Of a DNA stretch of 5,419 nt, positions 1 through 5,419 are shown one piece after another. How positions within the stretch are numbered: the first letter of the stretch is position 1; each line of letters opens with the position of its first letter. The notes beneath the pieces are model-generated. The model was not told where the DNA came from. It ran no database searches and saw only the letters and a list, made by a program, of their open reading frames with translations. The DNA comes from an uncultured Lachnospiraceae bacterium (GTDB lineage Bacteria; Bacillota; Clostridia; Lachnospirales; Lachnospiraceae), in NCBI GenBank assembly GCA_902797785.1, contig CADBUD010000224.1, forward strand, positions 1 to 5,419, read 5' to 3'. The position numbers and the translations under genes were made by a program.

Positions 1-59
1 CGGATCAAATGGTAGATATCATATTCAAAATTTGCCTCATTGAGCTTGATCTTAATCAT
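1..59 (-). CDS. hemZ: Probable HemZ (oxygen-independent coproporphyrinogen III oxidase/dehydrogenase-like radical SAM protein), N-terminal fragment
   Basis: Only the first 20 codons are in the window, from the ATG at 59-57; the gene runs off the left edge. The visible peptide starts MIKIKLNEANFEYDIYHL. Its pattern of a short beta strand followed by FEYDI is what I recall from the N-termini of clostridial HemZ proteins. The position just after rel and an MBL-fold hydrolase is also the usual place of hemZ in Lachnospiraceae and related Clostridia. The start is supported by a good Shine-Dalgarno AAGGA (72-68), 8 bases upstream. HemZ-family proteins are radical SAM enzymes linked to anaerobic haem/porphyrin synthesis, but the catalytic CxxxCxxC region is outside the window, so function rests on synteny and a short N-terminal resemblance. 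A terminator at 142-108 separates it from the preceding gene. It therefore needs readthrough or its own promoter, and I see no convincing promoter between 107 and 60. Confidence 0.5.
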   Translation of the reverse strand, partial: MIKIKLNEANFEYDIYHLI

Positions 60-66
60 TTTTCTT

Positions 67-81
67 TTCCTTTCTAAGGAA
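67..81 (-). promoter_or_regulatory. Small perfect hairpin covering the hemZ ribosome-binding site
   Basis: On the minus strand the sequence reads TTCCTT-AGA-AAGGAA, a perfect 6-bp inverted repeat with a 3-base loop. Its 3' arm is the Shine-Dalgarno AAGGA of the downstream ORF starting at 59. Folding would hide the ribosome-binding site. The stem has only two G-C pairs, so it is weak at 37 C. It may be chance or a mild brake on translation. What is seen is the symmetry; any regulatory role is inference. Confidence 0.3.
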
Positions 82-107
82 CTGTTTCTTAAATCCTTTT
101 TGCATAC

Positions 108-142
108 AAAAGGCAATATCCGTCCACTGGATACTGCCTTTT
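108..142 (-). terminator. Rho-independent terminator after the MBL-hydrolase gene
   Basis: A 14-bp stem pairs 108-121 (AAAAGGCAATATCC on plus) with 129-142 (GGATACTGCCTTTT), with a 7-base loop at 122-128. The single non-Watson-Crick position (116/134) is a G-U wobble in the minus-strand RNA but an A-C mismatch in the plus-strand RNA. This suggests the hairpin is kept for minus-strand transcripts, that is, for the rel-MBL unit ending 22 bases earlier. The minus tail reads TTTTGTATGC and the plus tail TTTTTTC, so it could also stop plus-strand transcription. Confidence 0.85.
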
Positions 143-163
143 TTCAATACTTTCCTACTTTAT

Positions 164-775
164 TCATGATACAAATGGATTATATCGTTTTTCAAATTGG
201 ATCGTGGTCTGGCTGTCATGTCCCGGGTATACCTTTGTCTCTTCCGGCAGCACCAGGAGCTTCTCCTGAATCGACCGCACCAGCGTGGAAGCGCTTCCCC
301 CCGGAAAATCCGTTCTTCCAACGGAGCCATGAAACAAGGTATCTCCACTGAACAATATGCCTTCTGCGGCAAGATAGTAACAGCACCCTCCCACTGTATG
401 CCCCGGAGTAGAAAGCATTTTGATTGGTACTCCGGCAAGGGAAAATTCCTCCCCATCCGTCAGATATACATCTGCTTTTGTGGTATATCCACTGCTCATA
501 TTGCTGCGTACATCCTGCAGTACCTCTTTTTCAAGCTCGTTCGCATATACCTTTACCTGAAACTCATCCCGGAGTTCATTTACTGCCATGATATGATCAA
601 AATGTCCATGGGTCAGTAGAATCCCTGTCAGTATGATATCGTTATCTTTGATTTCCCGGATCAAACGACCGGGTTCTGCTCCCGGGTCGACGAAAAATCC
701 TTCCTTCGTTTTTTCGTTTACCGCCAGATAGCAGTTCGTCATGATCGGGCCTACCCGATAATTGCTGATTTTCAT
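164..775 (-). CDS. MBL-fold metallo-hydrolase, YqgX/glyoxalase II-like
   Basis: A complete 203-residue single-domain metallo-beta-lactamase-fold hydrolase, the usual length for the short glyoxalase II-like group (B. subtilis YqgX type). The metal-binding set is intact: THGHFDH with His56, His58, Asp60 and His61; His126 in TPGHT; bridging Asp145 in FSGDTLF; and His186 in YPGHD. The GSVGRTDFPGG segment (150-160) and the C-terminal EKRYNPFV are also typical of this group. The protein lacks the C-terminal helical substrate-binding domain of classical glyoxalase II, so hydroxyacylglutathione hydrolase activity should not be assumed; the physiological substrate is not evident. No signal peptide or membrane segment is seen, so it should be cytosolic with two metal ions, probably zinc. 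The start follows the Shine-Dalgarno AGAGG. The gene lies 33 bases after rel with no promoter or terminator between, so it is probably co-transcribed, and it is followed at once by a strong terminator. The family call is firm and the role is unknown. Confidence 0.93.
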   Translation of the reverse strand: MKISNYRVGPIMTNCYLAVNEKTKEGFFVDPGAEPGRLIREIKDNDIILTGILLTHGHFDHIMAVNELRDEFQVKVYANELEKEVLQDVRSNMSSGYTTKADVYLTDGEEFSLAGVPIKMLSTPGHTVGGCCYYLAAEGILFSGDTLFHGSVGRTDFPGGSASTLVRSIQEKLLVLPEETKVYPGHDSQTTIQFEKRYNPFVS

Positions 776-780
776 TTTTT

Positions 781-785
781 CCTCT
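781..785 (-). promoter_or_regulatory. Ribosome-binding site of the MBL-hydrolase gene
   Basis: Minus-strand AGAGG followed by five A residues and the ATG at 775. The spacing is short but acceptable. The site lies in the 33-base rel-MBL spacer and supports separate translation initiation within one mRNA. Confidence 0.6.
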
Positions 786-808
786 TTTCTATATTATGAC
801 TATTCTTT

Positions 809-3112
809 TTAGCTCGCCGAACGCTCAATATCAAATACGGAATTAATCATACGGATCTTCTCAATCAACTGATTTAATTCCTTTAGCTCCTTGATCTCAA
901 ATGAAACCGAGATGGTCGCGATTTCTTTCTTGCTCGTCGCTGAATGAATGGATTTAATATCAATATCATTTTCGGTAAATACCTTAGATATATCGACCAA
1001 CAGGCCTTTTCTGTTATTCCCATAGATTTTGATCTCCGCCAGATAGCGCTCTGCCGAAAACTCCATTCCATCAGGAATCCATTCTGCTTCTCTGATCCGT
1101 TCCCGCTCCATATCGGATAGATGCATGATATTGGGACAGTCTGTCCGATGAATCGCCACTCCATGTCCCCGTGTGACATATCCTACAATTTCATCTCCCG
1201 GAAGCGGAGTACAGCATTTGGAAAGCCGAACGGATACATCAGAAGCTCCTCCCACCAAAATCCGGTTCTTTGCCTTTGGCTGATTGGCAGTGCCAGAGGA
1301 AAGATTTTCTCCGATTTCCTCCAGAATATCATCATCTGAGACAGGACTCTTATGATCCTTTTGCCAGGCTTCATACATCCGGTTAACGACCTGGCTCTCT
1401 TTTAAACTCCCATGTCCGATTGCCGCAAGCACAGAATCCCAGTCCTTGAATCCATATTTATTCATGACAACATCCATATAAGCGGTCTTGGAAATATCGG
1501 ACGAAGGAATCCCTTTTGACTTGCAATATTTTAAGAGTTCTTCTTTTCCACGGATGATATTCTCTTCCTTCAGTTCTTTTTTGAACCACTGGTTGATCTT
1601 ATTTTTTGCCTGCGTGCTTTTCACGATTCCAAGCCAGTCACGGCTCGGTCCTCTTGAATTGTTGGATGTCAAAATCTCGATCCGGTCACCGTTCTTTATC
1701 TCATAATTGATATTCACCAGCTTATTGTTGACCCGCGCGCCAATCATTTTGTTTCCGACTGCGCTATGAATCATATAAGCAAAATCGATCGGTGTAGAAC
1801 CGTTCGGCAGATTGATGACATCTCCCGATGGAGTAAAACAATAGACACTTTCTGAAAAAAGATCCAAATCACTTTTTACGAGCTTTAAAAATTCCTTATT
1901 ATCTGCCATGTCTCTCTGCCACTCCAAAATTTCGCGGAGCCAGCTCAACTTGGCTTCTTCACTGAGGTCTGATTTTTTTCCATCCGATGCCTCTTTATAC
2001 TTCCAGTGAGCTGCAATACCGTATTCCGCTGTTCTGTGCATTTCGTATGTTCTGATTTGAATTTCGAATGGTTGTCCCAGCGGTCCGATCAATGTCGTAT
2101 GAAGCGACCGGTACATATTCTCTTTTGGCATGGCAATGTAATCCTTGAATCTTCCCGGAATCGGTTTGAATTTCTCATGAATGATTCCCAGGGCGGCATA
2201 GCACTCTGGAACGGTCTCTACAATGATCCGCACGGCAAACAGGTCATATATTTCATCGATGGTCTTATTCTGATTTTTCATCTTTTTATAAATGCTGAAA
2301 AAATGCTTGATCCTCCCATCGACCCTTGCCTCAATCCCGGCTTCTACCATATAGCCTTTCACCTTTGTCACAAGCTCCTGTATAAAGCTCTCCCTGACGC
2401 TTTTCCTGATTTGAATCATGTTGACCAGCTGATAATACGCATCGGTCTCCAGATATTTTAGTGCCAGATCATCTAGCTCGACCTTTATCTTAGAGATTCC
2501 AAGACGGCTTGCAATCGGACAATAAATATCCATGGTCTCCTGTGCTTTTTCCCTTTGTTTTTCCGGTTTCATATGCTGTAAGGTACGCATATTGTGCAGA
2601 CGGTCCGCCAGTTTGATCAAAATCACCCGGATGTCTTTTGCCATCGCCAAAAACATCTTACGCAAATTCTCTGCCTGAATCTCATCTTTGTCTGCATCAT
2701 AGCTGAGTTTTCCAAGCTTTGTGACCCCATCAACGAGGATGGCAACTTCTTCCCCAAACTCCTTTGCTATCTCCTCCTCTGTCATCACAGTATCTTCAAC
2801 GACATCGTGCAGCAGACCAGCTGCGATTGTTTCTTTATCAAGCTCTAAATCTGCCAGTATAATTGCCACACATAATGGATGAATGATATAAGGCTCTCCC
2901 GATTTTCGCTTCTGTGTCTTATGTGATTCATAAGCGACCTGATATGCCTTTTCGATCAGGGTCAAATCTGTAGATGGGTGATACTTCCTGACACTATTGA
3001 TCAACTCGTTGTACAAAACCTCCGGACTCTCAAACTCTTTCATCTTCTTAATGCTTCTGTCTATATCCTCTGCATTTTTCCCACGTTTTTGTTTGTTTTC
3101 CTTATCTGACAT
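809..3112 (-). CDS. relA: Bifunctional (p)ppGpp synthetase/hydrolase (long RelA/SpoT homologue, Rel)
   Basis: A full-length Rel of 767 residues. It makes pppGpp/ppGpp from ATP and GTP/GDP when uncharged tRNA stalls ribosomes, and it hydrolyses the alarmone back; it is the central stringent-response enzyme. The HD hydrolase domain (about 52-205) keeps His78, the HDxxED motif (His102, Asp103, Glu106, Asp107), and Asp170 and Asn174 in ADRLHN, so hydrolase activity is expected. The synthetase domain (about 240-375) has GRIKH at 266-270, IYDLFAVRI, RFKD at 321-324, Tyr334 and FEIQIRT with Glu350 and Gln352. RxKD rather than ExDD is the signature of bifunctional Rel/SpoT, not of proteobacterial synthetase-only RelA. 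A TGS domain (about 423-482), a helical domain (about 490-600), a zinc-finger/conserved-cysteine domain (Cys633, Cys634, His655, Cys659) and a C-terminal ACT/RRM domain (about 690-765) follow. About 25 lysine-rich, charged residues precede the usual Rel start, an extension relative to B. subtilis Rel. Transcription probably starts near 3279 from the promoter at 3312-3285, after a long leader. Confidence 0.97.
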   Translation of the reverse strand: MSDKENKQKRGKNAEDIDRSIKKMKEFESPEVLYNELINSVRKYHPSTDLTLIEKAYQVAYESHKTQKRKSGEPYIIHPLCVAIILADLELDKETIAAGLLHDVVEDTVMTEEEIAKEFGEEVAILVDGVTKLGKLSYDADKDEIQAENLRKMFLAMAKDIRVILIKLADRLHNMRTLQHMKPEKQREKAQETMDIYCPIASRLGISKIKVELDDLALKYLETDAYYQLVNMIQIRKSVRESFIQELVTKVKGYMVEAGIEARVDGRIKHFFSIYKKMKNQNKTIDEIYDLFAVRIIVETVPECYAALGIIHEKFKPIPGRFKDYIAMPKENMYRSLHTTLIGPLGQPFEIQIRTYEMHRTAEYGIAAHWKYKEASDGKKSDLSEEAKLSWLREILEWQRDMADNKEFLKLVKSDLDLFSESVYCFTPSGDVINLPNGSTPIDFAYMIHSAVGNKMIGARVNNKLVNINYEIKNGDRIEILTSNNSRGPSRDWLGIVKSTQAKNKINQWFKKELKEENIIRGKEELLKYCKSKGIPSSDISKTAYMDVVMNKYGFKDWDSVLAAIGHGSLKESQVVNRMYEAWQKDHKSPVSDDDILEEIGENLSSGTANQPKAKNRILVGGASDVSVRLSKCCTPLPGDEIVGYVTRGHGVAIHRTDCPNIMHLSDMERERIREAEWIPDGMEFSAERYLAEIKIYGNNRKGLLVDISKVFTENDIDIKSIHSATSKKEIATISVSFEIKELKELNQLIEKIRMINSVFDIERSAS

Positions 3113-3279
3113 GCTTATCCCCCTGTCCTGTTAATCTGTATTTTCGTCGTTTGCTCAAATACTATGTTCATAGTTCCAAAAATAAAGGGATTTTAAACCT
3201 GCTTTTCAAATAATTCAGACCTGAAGGTTTCTATTTTTTTCAGTGTGCCCTACTCCATATTAAATTTTCAAGGTATAGC
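3113..3279 (-). promoter_or_regulatory. Long untranslated leader of rel with RBS-sequestering potential
   Basis: If transcription starts about 6-7 bases after the -10 box, near 3279, the rel mRNA has a leader of about 165 bases, unusually long for a simple gene. Visible structures on the minus strand are: AAACCT (3230-3225) pairing with AGGTTT (3200-3195) around a 24-base loop; the near-continuous palindrome ACTATG-AA-CATAGT (3174-3161); and ATCCCTTT (3191-3184) complementary to AGGGGGAT (3124-3117), which is the rel ribosome-binding site, with two G-U pairs in 8. The last pairing would close a multiloop containing the palindrome and occlude translation. No T-box consensus (GGGTGGNACC-like) and no terminator with a U-run is present, so any control would act on translation or stability. 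The pairings are read from the sequence; their function is inference. Confidence 0.4.
3119..3124 (-). promoter_or_regulatory. G-rich ribosome-binding site of rel
   Basis: Minus-strand AGGGGG lies 6 bases before the ATG at 3112. It departs from AGGAGG by one G that would form a G-U pair with the anti-Shine-Dalgarno. It fixes the rel start and is the target of the possible leader pairing with 3191-3184. Confidence 0.6.
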
Positions 3280-3284
3280 TAAGT

Positions 3285-3312
3285 ATTATATCACGCTTTA
3301 GATTTTTTTCAA
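3285..3312 (-). promoter_or_regulatory. Sigma-A-type extended -10 promoter for rel
   Basis: On the minus strand the -35 box is TTGAAA (3312-3307) and the -10 box is a perfect TATAAT (3290-3285), with a 16-base spacer. TGA immediately before the -10 gives the extended TGnTATAAT element. The site lies downstream of the trp terminator and directly downstream of A-tracts that could act as an UP element. It is the only strong promoter in the window and points at rel and the MBL gene. Confidence 0.8.
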
Positions 3313-3392
3313 TATCATATTTGTAATTTTTTTCATTTTTTTTATATTTTTTTATTGTTTTATAGAATATTTTTCGTTTTTTTTTAATTTTT
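3313..3392 (-). other. A-tract block, likely curved DNA / UP element upstream of the rel promoter
   Basis: Positions 3301-3390 contain only nine G or C bases, and the plus strand is mostly T. T-runs of 7, 8, 7 and 4 are centred near 3330, 3339.5, 3350 and 3359.5, about one helical turn apart, followed by further runs at 3371-3374, 3377-3385 and 3388-3392. Such phasing predicts intrinsic bending. The block ends about 15 bases upstream of the -35 box, where A-tract UP elements contact the RNA polymerase alpha subunit. No ORF or RNA gene is seen here. Confidence 0.5.
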
Positions 3393-3404
3393 CAGACAAT
3401 AATA

Positions 3405-3447
3405 GAGCATAAGCTAAACCATGTTTCTTCTGATTCAACTTATGCTC
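3405..3447 (-). terminator. Probable terminator of the trp operon
   Basis: Minus-strand RNA from 3447 to 3431 (GAGCATAAGTTGAATCA) pairs with 3421-3405 (TGGTTTAGCTTATGCTC) over 17 consecutive pairs, three of them G-U, leaving a 9-base loop. On the plus strand those three positions become A-C mismatches, so only the 9-bp outer stem stays continuous. This argues the element works in minus-strand RNA, 19 bases after the trpA stop. The tail, TATTATTGTCTG, is only moderately U-rich, so termination may be incomplete; a stabilising 3' hairpin is an alternative. Confidence 0.7.
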
Positions 3448-3465
3448 CATATTTCCTACTTGTGA

Positions 3466-4251
3466 TTATTCCGTTTCCTGGGACGTGACAGCATCTTTCA
3501 TCCCTTTTACATACTCATAAACATATGGCGCTGCCTCTTCTCCATATGCTTCAATCAACTTTACAATGGCGCTTCCAACAATGACTCCATCTGAATATGC
3601 CGAAATCTTTTTTGCCTGCTCCTGTGTACTGATTCCAAAACCGACTGCAGCCGGCAGATCGGTGGCCGTGCGAACAACCTCTAAAATACTCTTTAAATCT
3701 GTCTTGATCTCACTTCGTACTCCTGTCACTCCAAGGGATGATACCACATATAAAAATCCCTCGGCCTCCTTTGCGATTCTCGTAATCCGGTCCTCAGAGG
3801 TCGGTGCGATCATTGAAATTAAATCGATTCCCTCTGCTTTTGCTGCGTCATGAAGCTCTTCTTTTTCTTCATAAGGGAGATCCGGCAAAATAATCCCATC
3901 CATCGAAAGCTCTCTGCAATGCGCAAAGAACGCTTCTTTTCCATAGGAATAAACCAGATTGGTATAGGTCATAAAGACCATAGGAAGGTCGATGTCCTTT
4001 CGAATCTTTTTTACCAGCTCGAAAACGCGGTCCGTTGTTGTTCCAGCTGAAAGTGCCCGAACACTCGCATTTTGAATGACCGGTCCTTCCGCAATTGGAT
4101 CGGAGAATGGGATTCCGATTTCGATCAAATCGGCTCCGCCTCTTGCCACCTCCCGTATGATTTTTTCACTCGCCTCCAGATTTGGATCTCCCGCTGTAAC
4201 AAAGGCAATAAATGCCTTTCCGTTTTCAAATGCTTTTTTTATTTTACTCAT
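3466..4251 (-). CDS. trpA: Tryptophan synthase alpha subunit
   Basis: A complete 261-residue TIM-barrel protein that cleaves indole-3-glycerol phosphate to indole and glyceraldehyde 3-phosphate, passing indole to TrpB through the alpha2-beta2 tunnel. Recognisable parts are FVTAGDP (17-23), LIEIGIPFSDP (42-52) with the catalytic Glu44 (Glu49 in E. coli), PVIQNAS (57-63), the FMTYTN strand (93-98), ILPDLP (121-126), SSLGVTGVRS (171-180), GFGIS (204-208) and the phosphate-binding VGSAIV (225-230). The residue matching the second catalytic acid, Asp60 of E. coli, is Glu55 here (SDPIAEGP). I chose the ATG at 4251, not an in-frame ATG at 4320. The protein then begins with the normal MSKIKKAF, has the family length, and follows a G-rich Shine-Dalgarno 9 bases upstream. 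Its first 8 bases, ATGAGTAA, contain the trpB stop, so translation is probably coupled. It is the last gene of the operon. Confidence 0.96.
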   Translation of the reverse strand: MSKIKKAFENGKAFIAFVTAGDPNLEASEKIIREVARGGADLIEIGIPFSDPIAEGPVIQNASVRALSAGTTTDRVFELVKKIRKDIDLPMVFMTYTNLVYSYGKEAFFAHCRELSMDGIILPDLPYEEKEELHDAAKAEGIDLISMIAPTSEDRITRIAKEAEGFLYVVSSLGVTGVRSEIKTDLKSILEVVRTATDLPAAVGFGISTQEQAKKISAYSDGVIVGSAIVKLIEAYGEEAAPYVYEYVKGMKDAVTSQETE

Positions 4252-5419
4252 GCAGATCAACCCCCCTGTATCTTGCAATGGCAGCAACATCCTTATCTCC
4301 TCTTCCGGAAAGGCAGACAATGATGTTCTCCTCCTTGCTATAGTTTTTTGCTATTTTCATCAAATGTGCTACGGCATGCGCACTTTCTATCGCACATATA
4401 ATTCCCTCGGTTTTTGCAATGTATTCAAAGGCTTCTACCGCTTCCTCGTCAGTTACCGGAACATAGCTCGCTCTTTTGGTCTGATGTAAGTATGCGTGTT
4501 CCGGTCCGATTCCCGGATAATCCAGTCCTGCGGATATCGAATAGACCGGCGCAATCTGTCCAAACTCATCCTGGCAGAATAAGGATTTCATCCCGTGGAA
4601 AATGCCAAGTCTGCCATTTGCGATTGTCGCTGCATTTTTCGGATGATCTACGCCCAATCCTGCCGCTTCACATCCAATCAGCTCTACCGATTCATCTTTG
4701 ATAAAATGATAGAACATCCCCATCGAATTGCTGCCGCCGCCAACACAGGCAATGACCGCTGCCGGAAGCTGTCCTTCCCGTTCTAGGATTTCTTCCCTTG
4801 CCTCTCTGCTGATCACACTCTGAAAATCACGGACAATCGTTGGATACGGGTGTGGTCCCATCACGGAGCCAAGCACATAAAGGGTATCATCAACTCTCGC
4901 CGTCCATTCCTTAAACGCTTCGTTTACTGCATCTTTTAGTGTCATTGTTCCCGTCTCTACCGGATGGACCTTCGCTCCTAAAAGCTCCATTCGATACACA
5001 TTTAATGCCTGACGTTCACAATCTAGTTTTCCCATATAGATTTCACATTCCAGCCCCAATAACGCCGCTGCTGTCGCTGTCGCCACACCATGCTGTCCGG
5101 CTCCGGTCTCTGCGATCACTCTGGTTTTTCCCATGTATTTTGCTAGCAGCACCTGACCTAATACATTGTTGATTTTATGGGAACCTGTGTGATTTAAGTC
5201 CTCCCTCTTAAAATAAATCCTGGCTCCACCTAGATCCTTTGTCATTTTCTCTGCGTAATATAATAACGATGGACGACCTGCATATTCTTTTAACAGACGG
5301 CTAAGTTCCGCTTGAAATTCCGGATCCTTTTTATAATATTCGTATTTCTGTTCTAACTGTATAATCTCATTCATCAGAGTTTCCGGAATATATTGTCCGC
5401 CAAACTCTCCAAATCTTCC
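4244..5419 (-). CDS. trpB: Tryptophan synthase beta subunit (TrpB1 type), 5' end outside the window
   Basis: A fold-type II PLP enzyme that condenses indole with serine to give tryptophan. 391 residues are visible. The frame is open to the window edge and begins with GRFGEFGGQYIPETL, the conserved TrpB N-terminal motif. The ATG at 5374 is therefore internal, and only a few N-terminal residues are missing. The PLP Schiff-base lysine is in NHTGSHKINN (codon 5176-5174). Also present are AETGAGQHGVA with the catalytic Glu equivalent to E. coli Glu109, the MGPHPYP segment, the phosphate-binding CVGGGSNSMGMF, YSISAGLDYPGIGPEHA of the mobile communication region, and CLSGRGDKD near the C-terminus. 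Length and motifs fit TrpB1, the partner of TrpA, and not the longer stand-alone TrpB2. It overlaps trpA by 8 bases. The operon promoter and any T-box or other leader control lie upstream, beyond the window. Confidence 0.97.
   Translation of the reverse strand, partial: GRFGEFGGQYIPETLMNEIIQLEQKYEYYKKDPEFQAELSRLLKEYAGRPSLLYYAEKMTKDLGGARIYFKREDLNHTGSHKINNVLGQVLLAKYMGKTRVIAETGAGQHGVATATAAALLGLECEIYMGKLDCERQALNVYRMELLGAKVHPVETGTMTLKDAVNEAFKEWTARVDDTLYVLGSVMGPHPYPTIVRDFQSVISREAREEILEREGQLPAAVIACVGGGSNSMGMFYHFIKDESVELIGCEAAGLGVDHPKNAATIANGRLGIFHGMKSLFCQDEFGQIAPVYSISAGLDYPGIGPEHAYLHQTKRASYVPVTDEEAVEAFEYIAKTEGIICAIESAHAVAHLMKIAKNYSKEENIIVCLSGRGDKDVAAIARYRGVDLHE
4261..4267 (-). promoter_or_regulatory. 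Ribosome-binding site of trpA inside trpB
   Basis: Minus-strand AGGGGGG, 9 bases before the ATG at 4251, lies within the last codons of trpB. It decides the trpA start over the in-frame upstream ATG at 4320. The G-rich form resembles the rel site. Confidence 0.6.

Noticed and set aside
88..116. Promoter for hemZ overlapping the terminator (TTGCCT, 17 bases, TTTAAG)
   Set aside because: Only four of six matches in each box and no extended -10, so it is too weak to annotate as a feature.
197..619. Plus-strand open frame of 140 codons opposite the MBL-hydrolase gene
   Set aside because: It is antisense to a well-conserved gene, has low-complexity composition and no domain. The same applies to 4076-4489 opposite trpA and trpB.
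2006..2461. Plus-strand open frame of 151 codons opposite rel
   Set aside because: It lies wholly antisense to conserved synthetase and linker sequence of rel, its protein is Cys/His/Phe-rich with no recognisable motif, and I see no ribosome-binding site. It is a shadow of the real gene.
3303..3392. Simple-sequence T-runs as a microsatellite or assembly artefact
   Set aside because: The runs are separated by different bases and vary in length with no repeating unit. AT-rich promoter-upstream DNA explains them better.
3113..3465. T-box or known riboswitch between trpA and rel
   Set aside because: No GGGTGGNACC-like T-box sequence, no specifier-loop architecture and no U-run terminator ahead of rel. 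I also could not match a ykkC-type or other known aptamer core by eye.
4249..4320. Alternative trpA start 23 codons upstream at 4320
   Set aside because: The extra residues (MSAFPEEEIR...) are an out-of-frame reading of the trpB C-terminus and match no TrpA N-terminus. The ATG at 4251 gives the family length and has a Shine-Dalgarno.
5372..5374. ATG at 5374 as the trpB start
   Set aside because: The frame continues upstream to the window edge and encodes the conserved GRFGEFGGQYIPETL, so this Met is internal.

Overview
The window holds ordinary chromosomal housekeeping genes, all on the minus strand. It looks like a Gram-positive anaerobe of the Clostridia, most likely Lachnospiraceae. Three things point there: Rel, an MBL-fold hydrolase and a HemZ-like gene lie in the order typical of that group, Rel is a single bifunctional protein, and the spacers are AT-rich with T-tailed terminators and purine-rich Shine-Dalgarno sites. 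The taxonomic call is inference; there is no rRNA or other marker gene. I found no mobile element, CRISPR array, tRNA, rRNA or phage gene.

In the direction of transcription (high to low coordinates), the window opens inside the end of a tryptophan operon. trpB (5419-4244) lacks only its first few codons, which lie beyond the edge. trpA (4251-3466) overlaps it by 8 bases. The two encode the beta and alpha subunits of tryptophan synthase. A 17-bp hairpin at 3447-3405 probably ends the operon.

The next 350 bases (3465-3113) are non-coding and well structured. They hold the trp terminator, an approximately 80-base A/T-tract block with helical phasing, a strong extended -10 sigma-A-type promoter (3312-3285), and an untranslated leader of about 165 bases ahead of rel. 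That leader can fold so that the rel ribosome-binding site is paired, and it contains a possible 18-codon leader ORF. This is the most interesting part of the window.

rel (3112-809) encodes a full-length bifunctional (p)ppGpp synthetase/hydrolase with HD, synthetase, TGS, helical, zinc-finger and ACT domains. A YqgX/glyoxalase II-like metallo-hydrolase gene (775-164) follows after 33 bases and is probably co-transcribed. A strong 14-bp terminator (142-108) follows, then the first 20 codons of a probable hemZ (59-1), whose ribosome-binding site lies in a small perfect hairpin.

No clearly undescribed system is visible. The leads are regulatory (the rel leader and promoter, the hemZ translation start) plus one active-site variation in TrpA.
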